The translations under genes and the position numbers were made by a program. The notes under the pieces were generated by a model. That model made no database searches. It saw only the letters and a program-made list of their open reading frames with translations, and was not told where the DNA came from. A stretch of DNA of 64,000 nt, from NCBI GenBank assembly GCA_030068075.1, contig JAINVK010000882.1, forward strand, positions 434,001 to 498,000, given 5' to 3'. This stretch comes from Paguma larvata (lineage: Eukaryota; Chordata; Mammalia; Carnivora; Viverridae). This document shows, one piece after another, positions 12,701 through 24,200 of the stretch (positions within the stretch are counted from its first letter, which is position 1; every line of letters starts with the position of its first letter).

Positions 12701-15700
12701 GGCTCCCTGGTTTCCAGCCTGCCCTCTTCTTACCTCCGCCCCGTCCTTCTCCTCGGCCCCAGCAGCATGGCCACCTCCCTCCAGCACATGCCCACGCCCA
12801 GCGCCTGCCCAGACCCACCCCAGCCCCGTGTCTGTTGTGGGTGAGACCCACAGGAGCCCAGGTGGTGGGGAGGAGCAGGGAAGCTCGGGCCGGAGAGTCC
12901 CCCCTCACTAGGGCCACCAGCAGGGCCCTGCAGCCCCCTGCGCATCGGCAGGGGCGTGCCGGGGGGGCCCCAGAGTTCCACTCGAGGCCCGGCCAGGCCC
13001 ACTCAGCCTGTGGCTTGCCCTTGACCAATGCACTTCACTTCTCTGCAAAAAGGGCCTCCTGCTGTGCCTCTGCTCTGAGCCGGGGGTTCCTGAGGGGTGC
13101 ACGGGAGGCTCCAAGGGCTGAGAAAGGTGGAGTCTGCACCAGGCCACCTGCCCTTGGGAGGGCGCTCAGGAAGGAGGGCTGGCCGCTGGAGGCCCCGGCA
13201 TTCTAGGTCTGGGACCAACACCAGCCTGTGCCCCCGGGGCACAGGGAGGCCCGGTTTCCTGGGAGGTCCAGGGCTCAGTGACTGTCTCCCGGCCTGCCCG
13301 CCCACCAACCTGGCCCTGCTTGGCTACAGATCGGGGACCGCAATGGGGAGCTCACGGCCCGCATGAACGTGGCACAGCTGCAGCTGGTTCTGGGCCGGCT
13401 GAGCAGCCCGGCGGCCACGGAGAAGCCTGACCTGGCTGGCTATGAGGCCCAAGGTGAGCTCCCGGGCTGGGTGGGCAGGGGGGAGGCAGGAGGGCCGCCC
13501 GGGGGGTGGGTGGGGGGGAGGTGCGGGGTGCGGGTCATGCTTGGGCCTGGGGACAGTGCTGGGCTTCTGGGTGCAGTTTACAAGCAGGTGGGCCCTGCCC
13601 ACAGGACAGCTGGCGGAGCTGCCCAGTAAGGGTGGCAAGCTCCTGTCCCTGGAGGTGTCTGTCTGCACCGTGTCTCTGCCCTGCCCTGGAGCTCCCGGGG
13701 GCATGGGAGGTGACCGGGTGTCCAGGGTGCTCGGAGCACAGATGGGGGGCCCTGTTTCCCCAGGTCAAGCTAGGAATCCGGAGACCGGAAAGCACAGGAT
13801 AGAAAGGGGACAGGGACAGTGGGGCGAAGGCGTGTTCTGGGCAGGAGACCTTCAGGCCGGTGCTTCACGGCCTCTGGGGCAGCGAGGGCCTGAAGTCACC
13901 CCAAGCCCCCTAGGTTTATCGCCCGGCTGGCAGGAGGAGGAGGAGAGGGGCACTCGCTGCCCCTCCCTCGATGCTCCACCCCCTTAAAGGCCGAGGACCC
14001 CCCCATCCGGGCTAAGGGCTGGGTCTGGGGGCCAGAGCGGGAGGCTGAGTCAGCCCGAGATGTGGAGCCGAGCCCGGGGTTCCACTTGGGTGAGGCGCTG
14101 GGGTCAGCCGAGGCAGCCGTAACGCTCTGTCGCCAGGCAGCCCTGTCCGGGTCAGCGTTGCTAGGCTTGCAGGGCGGAGTGTTCCTTAAAGAGCGAACAG
14201 GTAAATGGGGAATGGGGGAGGCACCCTGAGCTGGCCTCCCCCGTGGTCGCAGGTGGGTGTGGGCAGGCTCTGCGTAGGGGGCTAGCTGCCCCCTCCCCGC
14301 CGGCACGGACCCCAACGTGGGGGGGTCTGGCCCCAAACCCCTCATGTCTGTGTTCCCCAGGGGTACTCACTTCCCCCAGTCTGGAGCCCGTCAGGCCTAC
14401 AGAGAACGAGGCCCCGGGAGGTGGCACCTGGCCTCGCTGGAGGGGCGCCAGGGCTTCTGACGATGCCTCTCCTGAGCAACGGGGGCACATGTCCCCACAC
14501 ACACACTCAGGGGCTGAGACAGAAGGGAGAGTGCAAAGGTTTCTGGGACCCCAGCCACCCTTGTTTTGGGGGCACTGTGGCCACATAGATGGGAGGGAGG
14601 AGAGCTCCCCCTCTGCCCCCCCCGCAGGATGTACAAGACAGTAGCTACCCTTTGCGCAGGGGTTTGCTGAGAGTGGGCAACTCTGTTTGGAGCCCGTGGC
14701 CCTGTGAGGCCACCCTCTGAGACACCCAGCAGTGGGCGGGGGCGGGACGGGGCCTGGAGGGCTTCTGGAATAGCTCCCAGGGGGCGAAGCCAGCTCCAGA
14801 GCTGAGGAAAGGGGGGCGTGTCATGGGTGGAGGGCTGGGCTGTGCCGGGAACAAGGCAGCTTCTGTCCTCCCCACGCCAGCCCTGCTGCTCTGCCCTGCG
14901 CCCAGACCCTTCCCTGCCGGGGCCCCCGGAAGCCCCCTCCCTGCCAGGCTGCCAGCGCTGGGCCACCAGCCGATACTGTGCAGAGGCCTTGCTGCAGAGC
15001 AGCCTGCTCCGGCCCGTGGCGGCAGGCGTGGGGGCGCTAGGCCCCTGGGATGCGGCTGCTGAGTCTGGGCAGCCGTGGAGGAGCCCCCCACTCAGGTGAG
15101 CCGGGGAGAGGCGCTAACCCAGCTCCACCTGGAGCCCAGGGAGGATGCCCCAGGCCGCTTCAGGGAGCAGAGAAGGCTGGGGCCGGTGGGCGTGGCCTGC
15201 CGTGGGTGTGTCTGGTGGGCGGGGCCCTGGCTGGCTCCTGGAGGCCGGGACCCAGGGGTTTTCTTTCCTGATGGAAACAAGGGCCCTTTATGGGGCTGGA
15301 GGACCCAGTTTGCCGGTTGACCTCACCAGCCTTGCAGCCCCCATCCCAGCAGGGGCCCCAGGACGAGTCTGAGGGGGCGGGGGCACCTCCCTGCCATTGC
15401 CGTCTGGACCTGGGTCAGGCCTCCCCGGGTCCCCTGGTGTGCCAAGCCCCGTTGAAGCCAGGCTTGGGACCCACCAGGGAACCAGACCGGCAAAGGTGGC
15501 CAGGAATGATGAGTGTGGCGAACAGTGGGGATAAACAAGTCCTTGGGGAGAAAGAAAGCTGCGTGGCTGGGGCAGTGGCTCGTGGGCACGTGGAGGCCGC
15601 TGTCTCCCTCAGCCTGGCTGCGGAACAGGACGCCACACGCTGGGCGGCCTACAGAAATGGATGTTTTTTCCCCTCGGTGCTGGAGGCTGCGGGTCTGAGA

Positions 15701-18700
15701 GCGGGGTGCCAGCCTGGCGGGGCCTGGTGACGGCCCTCTTCCCGGTTTGCAGACGGGGTGGGGTGGGGCTGGAGGAGCCCCGCAGTGCCTTCTCGTAAGG
15801 GCACCAACCCCATCACCGGAGCCACCCTCGTGACCTCAGCTAACTCTCGTCACCTCTCAAGGCCCCACTCACTGATGTCATCACGTTGGGGTTGGAGTCT
15901 TCAGCGTGGGATCTGGGGGACACAAATGTTTGGTCCGTAGCAGTGACATCTGAGCAAAGACTGAAAGGGGAGGAGAGAGTGAGGCTGAGCCTAAATGGAG
16001 GACAGCCATGCAAAGGCCCTGAGGCCTGGGTGAGGCTGGCTAGGAAGAGGGGGTCGACAGCTCACCCTGTGCCGGCCCCTCCCCTGCCAGGGGGTCCTGC
16101 AGGGTGACAGGGGAAGGAGATCTCACCAGGCAGGCCCTGTGGGCATCCCCGTGGCCCCAGTGTGAATAAGGGACAAGGAGAACAGGGAGGCGGGCGAGGG
16201 AGGTGACCCTCAGGTCCCAGCAAGGTGAGGAGGGGTCGGATTCTGGATCTGTTTTGAAGGCGGAACTGCCAGGATGTTGGAGGTTGAGATTGAAGGCAGG
16301 AGCGAACTGGGGGTCACAGCCTAGCAGCTAGAAGGCAGAGCTGCGTGGCTAAGCGGGGCCAGCTGCACGCAGGAGGGGCGGGGTGGGGCCAGGCCAGCCT
16401 GGTGGGGACAGAAACGGTGCTGGTCAGACTCAGGCGGGAGTTGGGTGGTGCTCAGGGAAGCTTCCAGACCTTCCCCTCTGGGGTGGGTGGAGCGGGAGGC
16501 CCGCCAGCGTGGCTCTGGCCTGAAGGCCTCAGTGCGGGCAGCCCACTCTCCACACAGAGGGTGCATTTAGCCCGGCCCAGAGGGCCACGAGGGGGCCCGC
16601 CCTGGCGCCCGACACAAGCCGTGTCTCCGAGGAGCATCTCAGCGTCCGCCACGGCCAGGGCCTGACGGTCCGGCCAGGCGGGCCCCAGCAGGCAGAGTGG
16701 GGAAGTCCAGTCAGACCCCCAGGGTGTCCGGGGGCGGCCGAGAAGGGGGCCGTCGGCCAGCCCGTGGCCGGAGGCGGAGCCGGGTGTTCGCGGTCTGTGG
16801 TGAGTAAAGGGCCGTGCACAGAGGCCTGTGGGTCCTGACAGGGCCACTCAGCTGTCCCCTCCGTCACTCCCTGGGCTAGGCAATGCCCCAGGCACTGTTT
16901 GGTGCTAGAACAAGCCTACTGTTCCTTCAGGGCTGCCTGTCTAAGCCGGGGGATGGGCAGTGGGGACTCTGCCCCATCTCCTTGGGCCTCACGACCAGGG
17001 TCAGGCTGTGTGCCCAGGCTCTGGCTCCACGCCTGGGCAAAGCCCAGTGGCCAGGGGCTGTTTTCAGGGCACAGAGGCGGAGCTGGCGCTGACCACGTGG
17101 CCAGTGCGGTGGGGCTGGGGCCCTGCTCAGGGGGGCCGGAGGGGCGGCGGGCAGTCCCAAGGCCTGGACCCTCGGAGCTGCCTTAGCGCTTCCGGGGGCT
17201 GCCCGCCGTCCCCTCCCGGCCTCCCAGGACAGCAGCCACAGAAGCGCCTCCTCCAGGCCCACTGCTTCTCCACCCCGGCCTCCCGAGAGTAGAGAACGGG
17301 GCGTGGCTCCCTCAGAACCCCGGGGCCAGCCGTCCACACCGTCCTCCGCTGGCGCCGGACACCTGCCCTGTTCCTGGGAATCCCGGGGCATGTGGTTCGG
17401 GCTGCTCTGAATGCCTAACCTCCTGAAGCGGCCCCTCTCTGGGGACCGTGTCTTGGGCGGGGGGTGTGGGCTCAGGACCTGGGGGCCGTGCTGAGGGCTC
17501 CCCGCCTGGCCTCGCTGCTGCTGGTGGGGCACCTGCCCCACGCGTCACCAGTGGAGCTCGGTGCCGGGGTGGCCACAGAGGGCAAGCCTTCCCCAAGCCA
17601 TGGGCTGTTGGGTGTCCACACGCACCAGGCGCCGCTAGACGCTCCCCACAGGCTCCCTCTGTGCCGCCGCCGCCGTGCCTGCAGGTTCCTTCCGACGGGA
17701 GCGCGGAGCTTGAGGGAGGGTCATGGGCCCAAGGTCCAGTGCCGCCAAGCCACGAGCCCTGGGGCATCCGCCCACGCTGGGGGGCCTCACTCACTCTACC
17801 CGCAGCGCCGCCTAGCCCCACGCAGCCCCGCGCTTGGACAAGGGCCCCTGGGGCACCCGGATGGTGCCGAGTACGGGTCTGCAAATAGAGGGGCGCTCAG
17901 CTCCTGGGAGGACCTGGGCGGCCCGTGCGCATGCAGGGTGAGGGGCGAACGGGGCCCCTTAAGGGCAGGCATGGGGGCAGCTGAGCAGGGCCTGAAACCC
18001 CATCCTACGGAGGTGGGAAGAACATTCCAGGAAAGGAAACCGTGAACTGAGGCAGGTGGGGAAGCCCTAGACCTGACAGGGAGCAGCACGGCCAGACCCC
18101 ACCCCCCCCCCGCCAGGACCCTACAGGGCCTCCTGCCTCGTCTCCACATGCGAGGGCGCCAGGACCCTGCGTTTGCTTCCGTGGGGACCATGAGGTTGGC
18201 AGTTCATCTGCCGGCCCCAGGGTGCAGGCCGATGACCCGCCCCTCCCGGGAAGGCCCTGACCTGGACCAGCCCACCTCTCGGCGGGGGCTTGGTGCCAGG
18301 CTGACCGAGCCCCCTGTCTCCCAGGTGCCAGGCCCAAGAGGACGCAGAGGCTGAGCGCGGAGACCTGGGGCCTGCTGAGGCTCCCCCTGGAGCGGGTGAG
18401 TGGGGCTCAGAGCGGCGGCCAGGGCAGGTAGAAGCCGGGCGTGGGCAGTGGGCTCGTGAGGCAGGTGTAGTGGGTGCCGAACGGCTGCCTCCCACCCCAG
18501 CTCTCGTCTGTACCCCGTCATTGCCGTGGGGGGCAACATGCCCTCTCTGCAGCCTGAGACCTTGGACTGGCCATCCGCCCCCACGAGGCCCCGCTTCCTC
18601 CCACTTCACCCCAGGGTCCCCCCAGCCATGTCCTCCCGGGGGACAAGCCACAGCCCTCACACACTGCAGCCCCTCAAGCCCCCACCCAGCCACAGTCCCC

Positions 18701-21152
18701 AGTGTCCCGGCCATTCTCCTCACCTGTCTGGGCCCTGTCCCCTAAGACTCTGCTCTGCGGGGAAGCAGAACTGTTACGGGCGGAGCAGACCAGTTGGCAT
18801 GTGGCAGGGGAGGGCCCCGGGCCCACTCTGTACCTGCCGGAGGTGGGTGCTGCGTAGCCCTGGGGGAGTGAGCTCCCCTCTCTGAGCCTCTGGCGCCTCT
18901 GGCGTACGCTGGGTTTCGTTGCGGGTGCCCGTGGGGAGGCTGTGTCGGGACGAGGCTCAGGGCTGCTCCGTGTGCGGTCAGCCTCCTAGTGTCCAGCTCC
19001 TCCGTGTAGGCCCACCTCTCCCTCGCCTCCGGCCCTCTTCCTCCTCCCGGAGGCACCTCGGCGCCTGGGTGTGTCTGTGAAACAGGGCCACTCAGGGTCC
19101 TGGGGTGGGAGCGTCGGTTGGGGGTTGCCGGCAGCCCCCACCCACGCCCGGCCTTCCTCCCCCACCGCAGGAGCAGAATGGAGACAGCCACCAGGTGGGG
19201 GAGTGGCGGGGGCCGGGCAGGGACATGCTCCCTCTCCCCGTGAGGAGCAGGAAGTACCAGGAGGGGCTGGAGACTGCTGAGAGGCCCCGCGAGGGCGGCC
19301 ACTCCCCGCTGGACAGCGCGGACGTCCGGGTGCAGGTGCCTCGCACGGTAGGCAACCTCTCCTCGGGTGTCATCCTGAGCGGCCGACCTGGGCCACCCCT
19401 GGGGTCAGAGGGCTCTGCGCTGTGCTGCCCCAGGGCCTGGTGGGCCCAGCGCCTGTCGATGGTGCGGGACACTTAGTGCAGACAGCGTTCTGCCAGCTGT
19501 GTCCGGCCTCAGCAAGGCCCCAGCCACCGAGGAACTGGACAGGAGGCCTTGCGGACGGGGCTCCGGAGGACCGGCTGCGGGGGAGCTCAGGCCCTGGGGC
19601 CCAGCCAGCAGCCCCGTCCTGGGCGCAAAGCATACAGAGGTGGACGGGCAGATGGGGGCTGGGGGCGTGGATGGGTGAGAGACGGATGGGCGGGTGGTCA
19701 GACAGATGGGGGACGGAGGGCAGGGGGCCTCCTGCTGCCTGGCACCTGTCCGGGCTGCCAGAAGCTGGTCAGGGTCTGGGAGGCACAGGCCGCAAAGCCA
19801 CACGCCCGGCGAGCCCGGGTTCAGAGGCCAGCCCCCCTCCCCACGTGCAGAACACCTAGGTCCAAATCTCTGGGACTCAGTCTAAAAATAATCTCCTCTG
19901 AGGGCTTAATCAGCACCTTCCCAGCCCTTGAGGGGTGTGGGCGCTGCGCTGGTATTCTTAGCCCCAGATGGCTGCTTTGCACCCACCTTTCCCACGAGCC
20001 TGGGGGGCCTCCGCCAACCCCATTTGCCCCAGCACTGCCAGCCCGTCCCCCCCGCCCACCCACCAGCCAGTCTGTGTCCATAGAGTGAGGAGTGAAGAGA
20101 TGGGGCCGCCACTGAGGCCCCAGGACAGCGGGCGTTCTGTCCACTTTGTGTGTTTGGGGCCCCAGCCCAGCAGTGCAGGGGCCTTGCCACCAGCCCGTGG
20201 GGACTTGGGGGTCTCAGGAGGTGTGACTGGGTGTGGTCGAGGCTGGGCCGGCCCCAAAGGCTGGGGTCCATCCAGAAAGGGCCTGGCAGGAGGGCCCCCG
20301 AACACCGGGGAGCCATGGCGGGCTTTGGAATAGGACAGCTTTCTCCAGGTGGTACCCTGGCCCTAGCCGTGTCTCTGTTTCCCCTGGCCGGGGTGGGTTG
20401 GGGGTGGGCAGCGAGGTGCTGTTACCAAACAGAAACACTAGCCAGTGCTCGGCAGCCGTAAGAGGGAGAACTGAGGCTCGGGGCAGCGAGGAAACTAGCC
20501 TGAAGGCACCCAGCTAGGAACGGTGGAGTGGGGGTTCCAAGGCTACGGCTGGCTCCTGGAGCCCCTGCTCAGCTCCTCCGAGATTGGAGCAGGGCTTCGG
20601 GCCGGAGGGACGCTTTTGTGGGAAGTTCCTGCAGGCGCTCAGCCTGGCTCCAGCTGCAGGCCCGGACCCACACCCGCCCCTGCCCTGCAGACGGAACTGC
20701 CGGCACGCCCTCCCCCCGGGGCTCCGAGCTCCCTGTAGCAGGAGACAAGACAGAGAGGGCCCCAGGGCAGGGCTCCACCTCCCCGCACTGGGCCGGGGCC
20801 AGCCGGAGGCCAAGACTCCACATACCTCCCTACGCAGGGAAGGGACCCCACGGTGAGCAGGGGGCTGTGGTGGTCGCCAGCCCCTGCCCCTGGGAAAGTG
20901 TGGCATCCCTCTGACTGCCTCCCTGCACACACCCCCCCCCCCACCCCCGACCTTAGCCACCTGGCAAGTCAGGGCTGAAGAAAGGCGGCTTCTCCTGGGC
21001 CGACTCGGCTTTGGAGGGAAGCCGGGCCTCTGTCCGCAGGAGGACAGCTTTCCAGATAGGCTCTGTTCCCCTCGCCCCTTGGAGTGACCGCCCCCCCACT
21101 GCCACCCCCACCGCCCCGCCCCGCGGGCGTGAGCAGGATCCCTCTCCATTTG

Positions 21153-21204
<52 letters not shown>

Positions 21205-24200
21205 GGCCTCGGGAGCAAGTGAGTACAGTGGGGGGCCGGGGCGGGGCCGGCCCTCCCCCGGGGCCTATTTAAGCGCTGAGCCAAAGGGGGCAGCGAGGCG
21301 GCAGGGCGCCACATGGAGGAGCACCCCATAGTAGATCACGCTTAGCGCCTGGTCGCTGCTGCCGGAGGGAGCTTCGTGCCCAGCGTGAGTGTGGGGTCCC
21401 TGACACCGGGAGGCTCAGGGAGCACAGGGGCCCGTGCAGAGCGGATGGGGCCAAGCAGAGCCCTCTTCCTAGGCTGGGGGCCTGGGGGCTCAGGAACCCT
21501 GGCCAGCAGGCTGAGGCGCTGAGGAGGGGCAGCCCTGAGGGTGCGGGGGGTGGTCTGGGAGTACAGGGCTGGCACTCCAGCAGGAGGGGCTTGGAGACCC
21601 CTGGGGGCAGAAGGAGCCAGAGGCCGGGGCAGAGGAGAGGTTGGGGCATGTCCTGTTAGGACCCAGGGTGCCATCCTAAGGGAGGGGGGCGGGGCCTCCT
21701 TGCTGTCTGGAGCCTCACCCTGTGCACCTGTGGCCTCAGCCCCAAACGCCCCGAACAAGGGAAGCACTAGCCCTTCCCAGGTGGCCCAGGATGGCTCTGC
21801 TGTGGGGGTGTCTCTGGATGGTCCCGAGGGGCCCTCTCAGCCCAGCCTCAGCTGCCATGGTGAGGGGGGAACCTCTGGGCAGACACCACCCCACTTCAGG
21901 TGTGCTCCTGAGCCCCGAGCTCAGCCCCCCACAGGTTGGAGGAGTGCTGGGGGACCCAGGGCTACACCTTTTGTAGGAGTGGCCTGGCTCCGTTCACCCG
22001 GCCCACAGTCTACCTGGGGGACCCCAGCTGGGGCCAGATGCCAGGGTCGGGGACCAGGGGCCGAGACTGTCCCCTGCGGTGGGCTGGGCTGGTGCAGTGC
22101 TAACCCTCACACCCGGCTGAGTCGGGGCCCCAAGCGACCTCCCAGGGGAGGCACCCGTGTGGCCCCCGCCAGTGCGTAGCTCGATTCGGGGCCCTGGCCA
22201 TCCTGCCTGCAGTTCCCCCGGGAGGCCCTGACCGAGTGCAGGCCCCTGGCCAGGGCCCCCCCTCCCCAGCCCTCAGTGCCTTGCGCCCTGGGCCCTGTGG
22301 GGTCTCGGGCCGGGGCGCAGCAAAGCAGAGCCCTGAGTCGGGGGGATCTTGAACTACCCCCAGCCTTGGCTCTGGGCCCGCCTTGCTGGGACCGCAGTGG
22401 GCAGGAGGACAGAGATCCCAGCCACCTGCTGCCACAGGACCACCCACTCGGCTGCCTCTCCCTGCCCCTATCGCCCTGCAGCCTGAGCCCAGCTCTCAGG
22501 ACTGCTCACTGAACCCGGGAGCCCAGGCTGGGCCCACTCGTGGGGTCCCCGGGCTGCCCCTTGCTGGAGGTGTGTTTGTAGCGGGCCGGTGAGGGGCTGT
22601 CAGGAATCCTAGGACCGAGCCAGCACCCACTAGGTGACATCTCTGCAGTGTGGTCTCTCTCTCCATGAGCCCGGCTCTGAGGGGGCCTCCAGGAGGCCAC
22701 CAGCCAGCTGAGAGGGGGACAGGCCAGGGCTGGGCAGGGGTCGCTGGAGTCAGAGAAGAGGTGGGGGAGGCACCGATCTGCAGTCAAGTCAGCCTCCGGA
22801 AGCCACCCCATCCACCTGTCAGGGCTCTGGTCCAGACGCGGTGAGCCTGGTGGGGGCACCTGCCCTGGGGGGGGGGTGCTGAGAGACCAGTGCCTCCAGC
22901 TTTCTCTCCTATGGATGCGTAAACTGAGGCTCAGCACGGGAGGGGGCTGGCCCAATGCCGCCCTGCCAGTCGGGACACAGGCAGGCCCAGCGGCCTGGTC
23001 CCCCGCTTCTCACCGCCCCCTCCCTGGTCCCATCGGTGGGGCTTGCCAAGACCTAGCAGGTCGCCCCAGGGTCAGCCCTCTTGCCACCCAGGCTGCACAG
23101 TGACAGTGTCTGCCAGAGTCCCTGTGCTCCCAGCACATCCAGACTCTGCTCTCAACCATCCAGAGCAGATCCTGGGCACCTTGGCCAGCACATAGAGGGT
23201 GCTTTAGCCTGAACACCCCACACATCTGCTGTCCTCTGGGCCTGCTCACTGGTCTAGGCCCCAAACCCCAGGAGGGGTGGGACTAGGGTGGAACACAGCA
23301 GGGTCATCTCCCCGAACTCTAGCTCCTTGCCTTTGGTGATATGACCCGATGTTGCTGGCACCTCACTGGTGCCGCCATCACTGCTGCCAGGGCCCTGGTA
23401 CAGACCAGCATGATATATAAAATGGCCAGTGAGGCTCCCTGCCTGCCAAGGGCCTAGTTGCTCACTCGCTCGCTCGTTCATTTATCCATTCAGCAGACAC
23501 TGGGGAGCGCCGTGCTGGACACCAGAGCCCCAGAGGTGTGGGCAGAGGGGGAGCTCCCTGCAGGGGCTGCCACATTGTGCGATAGTCTCACGGGGCAGTG
23601 GTGGGGGTGCAGGGGGCACGGCGGCGCTGCCGGGGCGGGTAGCGGGCGGGAGGTGGTGTCGCGTCCGGGAGGGTGGTGGAGGCCGGGCAGGTGGGGTGAG
23701 GGGCCCAACCTCGTCCCAGGCTGAGCGGCTTCCTCAGCGGTGTGCAGGGGTCTGAGGGGCCGGGCCAGAGCCGGCGATGACGGCCCCTGCCCCCCCAGAG
23801 CATCCCCCGGGCCCCGTCGTCCGACGAGGAGTGCTTCTTTGACCTGCTGAGCAAGTTCCAGAGCAGCCGCATGGATGACCAGCGCTGTCCCCTGGAGGAG
23901 GGTCAGCCCGGGGCCGCCGAGGCCACTGCCGCCCCCACCCTGGAGGAGAGGGTCGGTGAGTGCCCCCCCACGGAGCCTCGACTCTTGTCCTTGCTGGGCC
24001 AGGCTCAGCCCCTCCACACCGGTGCCCCCCCCACCTACCCCCCGCCCCCCCCCCCCCCCCCCGCGAGCCCTTGCTCCTGAGGGGCGGGCGCGCCAGCTGC
24101 AAAAGTGCCCCCTGTCACTGTGAGCATCCTCATCCCCCGCTCGCCCGAGGCTGCGTCCCGGGAAGCGTGTAATCATCCCCGCCCTCCGGAACACCGTGTC

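Larger units (their letters stand above)
19348..23798 (+). other. GPSM1: GPSM1 intron 11
   Basis: A 4.5-kb intron separating linker exon 11 from the first GoLoco exon. It contains MIR-like pieces (about 20445-20535 and 22905-22990), a GT/GC dinucleotide tract, and a candidate internal promoter near 21240. No other coding exon is evident. Confidence 0.7.
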
